From Turbatrix aceti (taxonomy: Eukaryota > Nematoda > Chromadorea > Rhabditida > Panagrolaimidae), in assembly GCA_963969345.1 (NCBI GenBank), contig OZ017770.1, forward strand, positions 4,969,246 to 5,033,245: a DNA stretch of 64,000 nucleotides. The letters run 5' to 3'. A program made the translations under genes and the position numbers. Position 1 is the stretch's first letter; every line of letters starts with the position of its first letter. Under the pieces are notes generated by a model. That model had not been told where the DNA came from. It searched no databases and saw only the letters and a program-made list of their open reading frames with translations. Positions 1 to 12,717 of the stretch are shown here, piece after piece.

Positions 1-495
1 GAACATCTCAAGAACAATGGCACACAAACGATGAAGTCGCCTCCTTACCACCCCGAGTCTAACGGACTTGCCGAACGATTCGTTGGTACCTTCAAGAAGG
101 CAGTGAAAAAGATTCTTGACGAAGGCGCATGCACCTCGCCCATCGAAGCAGCGAACACGTGGCTATTGGACTACCGCAACACCCCACTGATGTCCATGAA
201 CCAGTCGCCCAGCGAACTCATGTTCCATCGCCTGCTCAACCACCCTCTCAAGAACTTGGCGCAAACAAACAAGCCTTCCCCTCTGGACGAAGAGTCGCTA
301 TTCCAAATTGGCGACGAAGTCTGGCGTCGTGACCCGCTCAGGAACGTCTGGATTGCCGGTCACGTTACTGGCAACGACGGAAGCTTCATCTTCCATATTA
401 AGGACGATGACAGCGACAAGACACACCGAGCCCACCGCGACGACATGAAGGCCCGCAAGCGACACGCATACGCTCGCACCACGTCGATGCCCTGA
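1..495 (+). CDS. retrotransposon integrase, C-terminal part (5' partial)
   Basis: The frame is open from the first base of the window and stops at 493-495. It shows the end of the DDE integrase core: the motif SPPYHPESNGLAERFVGTFK is the typical gypsy-class segment containing the last catalytic glutamate (the E of AER). Then come the WLLDYRNTP and SPSELMF motifs that follow the core in gypsy polyproteins, and a basic C-terminal tail. The role is insertion of the element's cDNA into chromosomes. There is no internal stop in the visible 164 codons, so this copy may be young, but the rest of pol lies outside the window. The family call is firm; whether the element is active is unknown. Confidence 0.85.
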   Translation, partial: EHLKNNGTQTMKSPPYHPESNGLAERFVGTFKKAVKKILDEGACTSPIEAANTWLLDYRNTPLMSMNQSPSELMFHRLLNHPLKNLAQTNKPSPLDEESLFQIGDEVWRRDPLRNVWIAGHVTGNDGSFIFHIKDDDSDKTHRAHRDDMKARKRHAYARTTSMP

Positions 496-733
496 TACTC
501 CGGCGACGACACCTCACCGCTCCCCACAACACCAGGGTCGAGCTTCAACCTCCGCGTTGAGTTTTGTTGTTTCCCTTTTTTCTCTCCAAAACGAGCACCG
601 CGTAATTCAAGTAGTTGCCCCTTTTTCCCAACTAGTTGCCACTGCAATCCGGATACCATTTCAAACCTTTTGTACCTACCACACGCCGCTTGAGGCCGAA
701 TTGGCTTCAAACTTCTCCCGAAAGGGGGAGGGG

Positions 734-1119
734 TGTTGTATCCGCGGCGTAAGGCAAAAGAGGAAGACAAAGAAGTGTTGCAACCCGCGCTCCAACCTTT
801 GGCGCGAGGGGCCAGCCGCGCGAGCTAGCAAGTCGTTAGACAAATGACTTGCGCCCGCGGACGCGATCAACACCTTGTTCCCTCTCTTTGTCTATCTCCC
901 TGCCACAGTATCCGGAAGCAAACAACGCCCCATTAGCATCTTTATATAAGAGCCTAAGACACGGGGTTTCACGAACCACTGTCTAGGGCCAAGTCCCCCG
1001 GTTGCTTGTTGTAATTTGTGTGATTTTGCTGAATAAATTTGATTGTTGTATTGTGATATTGTGATTGGTATTGTTGTTAGAGGAGTTAAGTAGGGAGCCT
1101 TAGAGAGGAACCGGGTACA
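734..1119 (+). repeat. LTR of the gypsy-type element
   Basis: The block begins TGTTGTATCC directly after the purine run and ends ...GGGTACA, so the ends are TGT...ACA as expected for an LTR. Inside are a TATA-like TTTATATAAG at 941-950 and an AATAAA at 1032-1037, the spacing expected for a U3-R-U5 layout. The other LTR is outside the window, so the exact right edge is inferred from the TGT/ACA rule only. Confidence 0.65.
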
Positions 1120-1149
1120 CATTAGTTGGCAAACAGGTTTCGCAGACAC

Positions 1150-1690
1150 CGCGAATCACCAGAAGATGCCGAACCTCGACAAATCTTTGTGGCTAACGTT
1201 CACACGGAACCGCGTCAGACACTGCTGACAACCTTACGTCGACTGAACTGTCAACGGCATCACGGTCAGGATGATGATTGACACTGGCGCCGTCGTTTCC
1301 TTGATAAGATAAGAATTTATCGCGAGGCACAAAATTTTGCTGTGAAACACACGCTGCGAAATCAGTCTTGTCGGAATTTCCGATTCGGTGGCACAAGAAA
1401 TTGGACAAGCTGAGCCGATAATCCTGAAAGCATCAGGCAGAGCCGTACACTACGACATTTTACATGGAGAAGATGTCCTGCAGCTGCTACCTGTACGCTA
1501 CAAAGACAAGACTTGCCAGTTTGGTCATAGCAATGTGTTAAAACTGGTCAATATCCAAGCCAAAGCTACTGTACTCACTGCCGACTGACATTGACATTCC
1601 AGCACACCGAAACGACCTGGCGAGTCTGCTGCAAAAGCATGAACAGGTATTCAGCATGCTGCACGATCCCAGCCCCAACGATTCATGTCA
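1150..1690 (+). pseudogene. broken gypsy-type pol fragment (protease to start of RT)
   Basis: Pieces in different frames read like one degraded pol region. From 1250 a reading frame gives NGITVRMMIDTGAVVSLI, with the retropepsin active-site motif DTGA, and ends at a stop after about 20 codons. From 1388 a 66-codon frame follows without a recognisable motif. After its stop, the sequence in another frame reads LLQKHEQVFS, the usual lead-in to gypsy reverse transcriptase, and stops again near 1698. Stops and frame shifts show that it is not functional. It lies immediately right of the LTR, as internal sequence of a second tandem copy sharing that LTR would. Confidence 0.5.
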
Positions 1691-1821
1691 CGAGTGAAAC
1701 ACCCAGTATATGTTAGATTATGAACACGATAGAAGTTAAAACATTTATTTGCTATCACAGAAACTAAAACAAGCAAAAGAAGTCACAAAACGAAAGGAAC
1801 TAGTCTGTGCGAACGTGAAAC

Positions 1822-2190
1822 TCACGAATACGAAACGCCCTCGCAGCGAGCGCCGTGTTTCTCGGACGTAAAGTTTTGTTTCACAAGACGACCGCGGGCG
1901 CAGCACCAAGTGCAGACAAAGTGTTTGGCTCGCGCCCGGAAACGGAAATTTTTACCATTGACGGTAGCGACAAGAACGTACCAACCAAAGGAAACGCTGC
2001 GGCGATCGGGGATGACGCCGACGTCCCAATCATCGTAGACGACATTGGTCGTAAAAACAGGTCGCTTGGGCGAAGCTTCCAAATTCTTGGATTCGAGGTA
2101 AGCCAGACCTCTGCTTTTGAAGAGCTAAAAAAATTGTATTTCAATGTGTTTTGCCCAAAAGAAACAAACATCCATCGGCGCCTGATTCAT
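1822..2190 (-). CDS. small cysteine/histidine-motif protein, diverged paralogue of the palindrome copies
   Basis: Two exons on the minus strand: 2170-2190 (MNQAPMD) and 1822-2124, joined across a 45-base intron, giving 107 residues. The protein matches the genes at 6412-6804 and 8926-9318 in several blocks: MNQ at the start, PKRP, an ATV(N/D)G segment, and the core RAK-x-F-x-C-x2-C-x-ARGRL followed by SE-x-H and a later cysteine. The C-x2-C...H...C arrangement could bind zinc and faintly resembles a FLYWCH-type finger, but this is inference. The 5' flank shares about 52 bases with the palindrome genes, which supports a real gene family. Function unknown. Confidence 0.5.
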
Positions 2191-2274
2191 GCTTGCAGAA
2201 ATAATGTAGATGTGAGGAGGAATTATAAAAGTACAACTACACAACAACGTCGAATAAAAGAATAACGAAAAAAA

Positions 2275-2326
2275 ATCGCAATAACAACGGCCGACGCACG
2301 CGAGAGCACGCACGGTGCACAGATAA
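2275..2326 (-). promoter_or_regulatory. conserved 5' block shared by the three paralogous small genes
   Basis: Read on the minus strand, this block matches 6301-6352 (and its mirror 9378-9429) with only a few changes, including the cores ATCTGTGCAC, GTGCGTGCTCTCGCGTGCGT and GGCCGTTGTT. It lies 85-140 bases upstream of the start codon in each copy. The coding regions of this pair are much more diverged, so the 5' block is unusually conserved; a promoter or 5' UTR role is inferred. Confidence 0.4.
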
Positions 2327-4598
<2,272 letters not shown>

Positions 4599-4779
4599 AA
4601 CCGTTCCTGAACGCTTGCCTACGCTTTCAAAAATAAATACAAACGCAGTTTTTTTACCAAAGTTTATTTCATGAGTCATTTATTGAACTAATCACACACC
4701 AGTGCCAGCACTGGGATTTGAGCAAAAAAGGTAAAAGATATGTACGAAATATTTTTTGTTACAATAAAAAAGCTTTTTC

Positions 4780-4859
4780 GAGATATTTTTGAGGTAGAGG
4801 TAGAGATATTTTTGAGGTAGAGTTTGAGGTTGAGATATTTTTGAGGTAGAGGTAGAGCT
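4780..4859. repeat. short tandem repeat of a ~26-base unit
   Basis: Three imperfect copies of GATATTTTTGAGGTAGAGGT-like units. One of the two arm-to-arm differences (T4831 versus the right-arm equivalent of C at 10899) falls here. The mirror copy is at 10871-10950. Confidence 0.7.
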
Positions 4860-4871
4860 CGCGCAGCGACA

Positions 4872-5258
4872 CTACTGCCGCTGAAACATAGCATTTGTCA
4901 AACATAAAACTAAAAAAATATGAAAACCCACAGCATCAGTCGGGACAGCAGATACATCCACATCCATCTGGTTCGAGATCGGAGGCTGGGGTTCGGTAGT
5001 GGGTGAGGACGGGTTGTCTGAAGCAAGTTTCTGGTCGGCGAACAAATGAGTAACCAGGTCCAGATGGTCTGGAAACGGTGTCGGAGCACGCGGCTTGTGC
5101 CGAACGTTACGAGTGCGCGATCCTCCACCTCCAGTTTTGTCGAACGTCACTTTCTTCTTGTGAGTAACTTTCGGGGTAGTTTTCTTTCTGATGGTAAGAG
5201 ACTTCTGAGCCTTCGATTTTTTTCTCGAACCACCGCTGTTGTTGTTAGCGGGCACCAT
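4872..5258 (-). CDS. small basic protein with a KVTF motif, left-arm copy
   Basis: Two exons, 4932-5258 and 4872-4880, give a 111-residue protein starting MVPANNNSGG. Residues about 11-43 are strongly basic (RKKSKAQKSLTIRKK and HKKKVTFDK). Then come a Gly/Arg patch, a short hydrophobic helix-like segment (LDLVTHLFADQ) and a Pro/Ser-rich acidic tail. The KVTF tetrapeptide in a basic context fits the RVxF docking motif for protein phosphatase 1; that is inference, since the motif is short. An acceptor-like TTTCAG lies just before the ATG. I do not recognise the family. It is convergent with TRMU, 273 bases away. Confidence 0.55.
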   Translation of the reverse strand: MVPANNNSGGSRKKSKAQKSLTIRKKTTPKVTHKKKVTFDKTGGGGSRTRNVRHKPRAPTPFPDHLDLVTHLFADQKLASDNPSSPTTEPQPPISNQMDVDVSAVPTDAVGFHIFLVLCLTNAMFQRQ

Positions 5259-5530
5259 ACTGAAATTATTATCAATAAAAGAAATTGAAAGCACGCTTCT
5301 CGACGTCATATAAAACAAAAAGAGGAACAAAGCGAGGTTTGCTGTTAACGTACAAAACCTTAACAGCGCATTTTTGCTTTGTCGCGATATGCCAGGGATC
5401 CCGGCAAAATTATTGCGCTCGTCGTTTTGTTTTCAAATCAACTCTGTTTTATTTTTCTGAAAAGTTATCTGGCGCTGCGAATACTAAACAATCTCGGCAC
5501 GTGCGAATCAGAGTAAATGCATAAGCATGA

Positions 5531-5593
5531 TCTTGTCTTGCGGTTTAGCGTTTTGCTTGGCTGGCTTAGGTCTGCGATCTAACTGGTTGACAG
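5531..5593 (+). repeat. intron-like block shared with the palindrome centre
   Basis: TCTTGTCTTGCGGTTTAGCG and GATCTAACTGGTTGACAG at the two ends of this stretch recur on the minus strand in the spacer at 7431-7484, where they form the 3' end of an intron. The mirror of this copy lies at 10137-10199. Here the TTGACAG is followed by different sequence. Confidence 0.6.
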
Positions 5594-5639
5594 TCAGGTG
5601 GTATAACCTGATCAGCACTTTTCGAGCCACCGGATATCG

Positions 5640-6235
5640 ATGAGAAGCGCTTCCAGCATTTTTTTCCAACAGCTTGATCATTGCGGTTCTCGTCGTGAGT
5701 TTGTCATTGCCGTGCTAGAAAGTGATCGCAAAATGAACTCAAAAACGGAGATTGTCATGAAGAAATTTGACGTCTTGTCGCCAAAACACACTTGCTTGTC
5801 TATTTGGGTACATCAGAATAAGTGTACGATGGTGAGTTCATTGATAGTCTCACAATAGTAGATGTAGCGCTCGCATCCCGCTACTGGGATGTGGGGGAGC
5901 TTAAAAATCAGTAAAAAACAGTCCATTATGACAAGCTGGCATCTGTCGGCGAAATGATTCTTGAAGACGCCCGTTGTACTCCTTATTTAGCAGTAAGACA
6001 TCAACGTCTCCAGAGTGGATATGTATCCCCCCCCCCCAGATTCTCGCAGTCTGCATTGTGCAAAGACCGGAATACGACGGCCGACGATCTTGACCTTTCT
6101 CAACCATTTTCAGCGATTCCGTAACCATAATGTTTACTAATGATTTTTTGTACATATTCGATCATTTTGAATTTTTTTTTGTTTTAATCGTAGTTGCTCG
6201 AAGGACTGCCAGAGCGTTTCATCCAAGAGCGAACG
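5640..6235 (+). pseudogene. cluster of exon-like fragments, probably a decayed gene
   Basis: Stretches with coding character are interleaved with intron-like signals but do not join in one frame. One frame reads KKFDVLSPKHTCLSIW around 5760-5805. Another reads DVALASRYWDVGELKNQ and, after an in-frame stop, HYDKLASVGEMILEDARC up to about 5990. A GTAAGA donor and an acceptor with eleven C bases (ending near 6040) follow. A further piece reads LEGLPERFIQERT (6193-6234) before GTAAGT. I could not build an intact model, so I call it decayed. The right arm has the identical mirror image at 9495-10090. The family is not recognised. Confidence 0.3.
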
Positions 6236-6300
6236 GTAAGTTGATAATAATTGGAAGAACGCTCACAAACAGACGTGTCTTTTCGTGTGTTGGCGTTGTG

Positions 6301-6352
6301 TTATCTGTGCACAGTGCGTGCTCTCGCGTGCGTTGGCCGTTGTTTTTGCGAT
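6301..6352 (+). promoter_or_regulatory. conserved 5' block upstream of the small Cys/His gene
   Basis: This is the arm copy of the block described at 2275-2326, here 60-111 bases before the ATG at 6412. Its conservation between diverged paralogues suggests a promoter or 5' UTR element. Confidence 0.4.
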
Positions 6353-6411
6353 CATTTTGTCGTTTGTGCTTTGCTTTGACGTTTTGCCTCTTGAATAAGG
6401 TACCGAACACC

Positions 6412-6804
6412 ATGAATCAGGAAGACCTGGATCGCACCGTGGCCCAAATGGATGATCTTGCAACCAGATTCACGGCTGTGGTGAGTTATTTTTTTGCACA
6501 TAAAAATAAAAATAAAAATTTTTAGTCACCGGATGAATCCATGATGATTTTTCTCCATAAAATGAATGTCAACATCCTGCCGAAGCGCCCCTCTTTCGTT
6601 GCTACCGTACCGTACGCCACACACGAGGTCGTCTACTACAAAGGGTTCGCTCTTTCGGCTACAGTAGATGGCATGAAATTTACTTTTACGCCAAGGGCAA
6701 AGCGCTTCATCTGCATGTACTGCCACGCTCGAGGTCGGCTCCTGCAAGGAGTTTTCTACTCCGAGCCACACACGTTTCAAGCTTGTGGAGCTGTTATCAT
6801 CTGA
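6412..6804 (+). CDS. small cysteine/histidine-motif protein, left-arm copy
   Basis: Exons 6412-6480 and 6526-6804 give 115 residues. The first exon encodes an acidic helix-like N-terminus (MNQEDLDRTVAQMDD). The second carries PKRPSFVATV, SATVDGMKFTF, then RAKRFICMYCHARGRLL and SEPHTFQAC. The C-x2-C, H and final C spacing suggests a small zinc-binding fold; a relation to FLYWCH-type fingers is possible but weak. An identical copy is at 8926-9318 and a diverged one at 1822-2190. The intron is 45 bases and A/T-rich. Function unknown. Confidence 0.55.
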
Positions 6805-7079
6805 CTCCCAACGTGATGTGGTTTGGCGTCACGCGATCACCGGTATTCGAACGCCCTTGTGCCATCACCTGACTATCAGCTCGGAGCCTGGCATGTCAGC
6901 ACAATTGTATCATGCTGACATCCTTCTCGTCATGCTGAGCGATCACCAGTCGTCGGCCTCCATTCATCTGGTACGCTTCGACAAGTCATTCAATAGTCTT
7001 TCTCGTGTTCAGCTATTGTGGATTTTTGTGTTTTTATTTTCCTTCTCCCTTATTTTGCTTTTATATACGTGACTTTTAC

Positions 7080-7428
7080 GGTGTGCGTCCATTCGTATTG
7101 TATAAAATGAAGTGGCAATGCAGGGACAGTGGCGTAGCTTGCTTACGGTGGGGGGGCAAACAAGGGTTGTGTTCTCGCAACGCTCGCGCGCGCAACTGAG
7201 TTTTTCAACTCAACGGGGAAAGCAAAGAGTAGAGAAAGAAGACTCCGTTCACAGGCATCGTAGCAGGCGTTAAAGTAGCTTCAAGACGTCAAAGGTAGCA
7301 GAAGAAGCGTCAGTGTCTTACCATCGACGCCTTCAACGCGAAATTGTTAGCACCTTTGGGATCACGGCTAATTTTGTGAAGTTCCTCAACCTGTCTGTCA
7401 AAGACCTCAACTTCCGGCAGATAGCTAC
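7080..7428 (+). repeat. inner, diverged inverted repeat (left)
   Basis: This block matches 8104-8470 in inverted orientation, but with scattered substitutions and indels (for example a ~30-base insertion in the right copy near the GGGGTGGGC run, and CACC versus GCAA differences). It is therefore clearly older than the outer arms. A CAGTGGCGTAGC motif at 7127-7138, followed by a G run, resembles termini of some cut-and-paste transposons; that assignment is tentative. Confidence 0.7.
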
Positions 7429-8007
7429 TGTCAACCAGTTAGATCTCATGTCAGAAAAGCAAAACGCTAAACCGCAAGACAAGAATATAAGTTTCTAACT
7501 CACCGGGAGTTGTTACAAGGAGACCCAATTGTCCAGCCGTCCGTCGAATCCGCTGTGACAAATGGAAAGAACAGTCATAAAGTTGTTCTTCCGTCACAAG
7601 GACTTGCTTGTACCGTGTACTGCGCGACTTGTGACTAAAAATACAAAGGCATGAATGTAACTTAACAGAAAATTGTTGACTTACCAGTTCCTTGACCTCC
7701 AGGTATTACATCCACAAAGGCGTGAAATTGTTGAATAAAATTAAATAAAACTTACCGATGACAGTGGTACTCGTCGTAGTCGTGGTAATTCGGTTTGAAA
7801 CCGTATAGGCGAACTTTGCTTGGACCTTCCAGAACGGAGTTTTTGTCCGACGCTGCCTCGTTGCGTGAAAAGAAGGGTCCAACCTGCGCCAGAATACATA
7901 TTCTGAATGCCATGATCAGTCCAAGGGATAGTTGATGGAGCCATGACGAAGTGCGACATAAGAACTGTGATAACGTGCATACTGTGTACAAGACATCTGC
8001 AACTGAC
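7333..8007 (-). CDS. unrecognised spliced gene in the palindrome spacer (5' incomplete)
   Basis: Four exons on the minus strand fit in one frame: 7756-8007, a 12-base microexon 7685-7696, 7504-7634, and 7333-7427 with a TGA stop, giving about 162 residues. The first exon has a hydrophobic stretch (LIMAFRICILAQVGPFF) and reads through LYGFKPNYHDYDEYHCH. The third reads RYKQVLVTEEQLYDC and ends LLVTTP. The last reads AICRKLRSLTDRLRNFTKLA. The acceptor CATTTTAG before 8007 implies an upstream exon that I cannot find. Phase agreement over four exons supports a real or recently real gene. I do not recognise the family. Only the last exon is duplicated at 8104-8200. Confidence 0.35.
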
Positions 8008-8060
8008 CTAAAATGAGTTTTGAGTTGTTTATGAAAAAAATAAATCTGTAAAATTCAAAA

Positions 8061-8448
8061 GCATTGCCACTTCATTTTATGTAATTCTCGTGTAATGTCA
8101 GTTGTAGCTATCTGCCGGAAGTTGAAGTCTTTGACAGACAGGTTGAGGAACTTCACAAAATTAGCCGTGATCGCAACAATTTCGCGTTGAAGGCGCCGAT
8201 GGTAAGACACTGACGCTTCTTCTGCTACCTTTGACGTCTTGAAGCTACTTTCACGCCTGCTACGGTGCCTGTGAACGGAGTCTTCTTTCTCTACTCTTTG
8301 CTTTCCCCGTTGAGTTGAAAAACTCAGTTGCGCGCGCGAGCGTTGCGAGAACACAACCCTTGTTGTACGACAATCGCAGTAAAAAGGCTTTGCCCACCCC
8401 ACCGTAAGCAAGCTACGCCACTATCCCTGCATTGCCACTTCATTTTAT
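8061..8448. repeat. 348-base block flanked by a 20-base direct repeat
   Basis: GCATTGCCACTTCATTTTAT occurs exactly at 8061-8080 and at 8429-8448 in the same orientation. The corresponding left-side block has a single copy (7102-7121, inverted). This is the pattern expected if 8081-8428 had been inserted with a 20-base target duplication, or if a short duplication flanked the event that built the spacer. Confidence 0.6.
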
Positions 8449-8470
8449 ACAATACGAATGGACGCACACC
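8104..8470 (-). repeat. inner, diverged inverted repeat (right)
   Basis: This is the counterpart of 7080-7428. It contains a second copy of the last exon of the spacer gene (AICRKLKSLTDRLRNFTKLA on the plus strand), with a nine-base difference near its end. Between it and the right arm lie about 180 extra bases (8471-8651) that have no match on the left. Confidence 0.7.
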
Positions 8471-8925
8471 GCCAACTAGAAATACTAAAAAGCATGTGTT
8501 GTATTTAGATTTTGTCTGGATTTGATTCTATCACCTGATGTAAGAAAGGGGCAACAGACAAGCATTTGGCTCAGTACTCAAACGCAATCATAATTCCACA
8601 AGCAGAAATTAAAACATTTATTGGCTATTTTATCATTGCAAAAAGAGAAAATAAAAGTGACGTATAAAAAAGCAAAATAAGGGAGAAGGAAAATAAAAAC
8701 ACAAAAATCCACAATAGCTGAACACGAGAAAGACTATTGAATGACTTGTCGAAGCGTACCAGATGAATGGAGGCCGACGACTGGTGATCGCTCAGCATGA
8801 CGAGAAGGATGTCAGCATGATACAATTGTGCTGACATGCCAGGCTCCGAGCTGATAGTCAGGTGATGGCACAAGGGCGTTCGAATACCGGTGATCGCGTG
8901 ACGCCAAACCACATCACGTTGGGAG

Positions 8926-9318
8926 TCAGATGATAACAGCTCCACAAGCTTGAAACGTGTGTGGCTCGGAGTAGAAAACTCCTTGCAGGAGCCGACCTCG
9001 AGCGTGGCAGTACATGCAGATGAAGCGCTTTGCCCTTGGCGTAAAAGTAAATTTCATGCCATCTACTGTAGCCGAAAGAGCGAACCCTTTGTAGTAGACG
9101 ACCTCGTGTGTGGCGTACGGTACGGTAGCAACGAAAGAGGGGCGCTTCGGCAGGATGTTGACATTCATTTTATGGAGAAAAATCATCATGGATTCATCCG
9201 GTGACTAAAAATTTTTATTTTTATTTTTATGTGCAAAAAAATAACTCACCACAGCCGTGAATCTGGTTGCAAGATCATCCATTTGGGCCACGGTGCGATC
9301 CAGGTCTTCCTGATTCAT
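8926..9318 (-). CDS. small cysteine/histidine-motif protein, right-arm copy
   Basis: Exons 9250-9318 and 8926-9204, identical to the left-arm gene at 6412-6804 including its intron. The conserved 5' block is at 9378-9429. See the left copy for motifs; function unknown. Confidence 0.55.
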
Positions 9319-9494
9319 GGTGTTCGGTACCTTATTCAAGAGGCAAAACGTCAAAGCAAAGCACAAACGACAAAATGATCGCAAAAACAACGGCCAACGC
9401 ACGCGAGAGCACGCACTGTGCACAGATAACACAACGCCAACACACGAAAAGACACGTCTGTTTGTGAGCGTTCTTCCAATTATTATCAACTTAC

Positions 9495-10090
9495 CGTTCG
9501 CTCTTGGATGAAACGCTCTGGCAGTCCTTCGAGCAACTACGATTAAAACAAAAAAAAATTCAAAATGATCGAATATGTACAAAAAATCATTAGTAAACAT
9601 TATGGTTACGGAATCGCTGAAAATGGTTGAGAAAGGTCAAGATCGTCGGCCGTCGTATTCCGGTCTTTGCACAATGCAGACTGCGAGAATCTGGGGGGGG
9701 GGGATACATATCCACTCTGGAGACGTTGATGTCTTACTGCTAAATAAGGAGTACAACGGGCGTCTTCAAGAATCATTTCGCCGACAGATGCCAGCTTGTC
9801 ATAATGGACTGTTTTTTACTGATTTTTAAGCTCCCCCACATCCCAGTAGCGGGATGCGAGCGCTACATCTACTATTGTGAGACTATCAATGAACTCACCA
9901 TCGTACACTTATTCTGATGTACCCAAATAGACAAGCAAGTGTGTTTTGGCGACAAGACGTCAAATTTCTTCATGACAATCTCCGTTTTTGAGTTCATTTT
10001 GCGATCACTTTCTAGCACGGCAATGACAAACTCACGACGAGAACCGCAATGATCAAGCTGTTGGAAAAAAATGCTGGAAGCGCTTCTCAT
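9495..10090 (-). pseudogene. mirror of the exon-like remnant cluster
   Basis: Identical to 5640-6235 on the opposite strand, including the in-frame stop and the eleven-base C run. That both arms share the same lesions shows the decay predates the duplication, or that the arms have been homogenised. Confidence 0.3.
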
Positions 10091-10471
10091 CGATATCCGG
10101 TGGCTCGAAAAGTGCTGATCAGGTTATACCACCTGACTGTCAACCAGTTAGATCGCAGACCTAAGCCAGCCAAGCAAAACGCTAAACCGCAAGACAAGAT
10201 CATGCTTATGCATTTACTCTGATTCGCACGTGCCGAGATTGTTTAGTATTCGCAGCGCCAGATAACTTTTCAGAAAAATAAAACAGAGTTGATTTGAAAA
10301 CAAAACGACGAGCGCAATAATTTTGCCGGGATCCCTGGCATATCGCGACAAAGCAAAAATGCGCTGTTAAGGTTTTGTACGTTAACAGCAAACCTCGCTT
10401 TGTTCCTCTTTTTGTTTTATATGACGTCGAGAAGCGTGCTTTCAATTTCTTTTATTGATAATAATTTCAGT

Positions 10472-10858
10472 ATGGTGCCCGCTAACAACAACAGCGGTGG
10501 TTCGAGAAAAAAATCGAAGGCTCAGAAGTCTCTTACCATCAGAAAGAAAACTACCCCGAAAGTTACTCACAAGAAGAAAGTGACGTTCGACAAAACTGGA
10601 GGTGGAGGATCGCGCACTCGTAACGTTCGGCACAAGCCGCGTGCTCCGACACCGTTTCCAGACCATCTGGACCTGGTTACTCATTTGTTCGCCGACCAGA
10701 AACTTGCTTCAGACAACCCGTCCTCACCCACTACCGAACCCCAGCCTCCGATCTCGAACCAGATGGATGTGGATGTATCTGCTGTCCCGACTGATGCTGT
10801 GGGTTTTCATATTTTTTTAGTTTTATGTTTGACAAATGCTATGTTTCAGCGGCAGTAG
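10472..10858 (+). CDS. small basic protein with a KVTF motif, right-arm copy
   Basis: Exons 10472-10798 and 10850-10858, identical in sequence to the left-arm gene at 4872-5258. A TTTCAG acceptor directly precedes the ATG, so either a 5' UTR intron or a trans-splice site is possible. Convergent with the right TRMU copy. Confidence 0.55.
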   Translation: MVPANNNSGGSRKKSKAQKSLTIRKKTTPKVTHKKKVTFDKTGGGGSRTRNVRHKPRAPTPFPDHLDLVTHLFADQKLASDNPSSPTTEPQPPISNQMDVDVSAVPTDAVGFHIFLVLCLTNAMFQRQ

Positions 10859-11131
10859 TGTCGCTGCGCGAGCTCTACCTCTACCTCAAAAATATCTCGA
10901 CCTCAAACTCTACCTCAAAAATATCTCTACCTCTACCTCAAAAATATCTCGAAAAAGCTTTTTTATTGTAACAAAAAATATTTCGTACATATCTTTTACC
11001 TTTTTTGCTCAAATCCCAGTGCTGGCACTGGTGTGTGATTAGTTCAATAAATGACTCATGAAATAAACTTTGGTAAAAAAACTGCGTTTGTATTTATTTT
11101 TGAAAGCGTAGGCAAGCGTTCAGGAACGGTT

Positions 11132-12550
<1,419 letters not shown>

Positions 12551-12717
12551 TTATTACTGTATTCTGGAAACATTGAAGGCAAGAGTGTTCACATAAATAT
12601 TGATCAATTTGGGAAACATATAAAGCTCTAATGCCATGATAGTTTAACTTTCGAGTTAACACATAACATAGAAATACACTTTTGTAACCAAAACCATGTG
12701 AATCAAGTGAAAAGTGT

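Larger units (their letters stand above)
1..1119 (+). mobile_element. 3' end of a Ty3/gypsy-type LTR retrotransposon
   Basis: The open frame from base 1 encodes the C-terminal half of a retroelement integrase. It is followed by about 225 bases of untranslated sequence, a purine run at 721-733 that fits a polypurine tract, and an LTR starting TGTTG at 734. This order (integrase, PPT, LTR) is that of Ty3/gypsy elements. The element runs off the left edge of the window, so its reverse transcriptase, RNase H and gag are not visible. The coding part is visibly more GC-rich than the host DNA to the right. Confidence 0.8.

Noticed and set aside
6130..6525. 131-codon open frame starting MFTNDF in the left arm (mirror 9205-9600)
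   Set aside because: It runs through donor and acceptor sites and the conserved 5' block; only its last part is the first exon of the small Cys/His gene.
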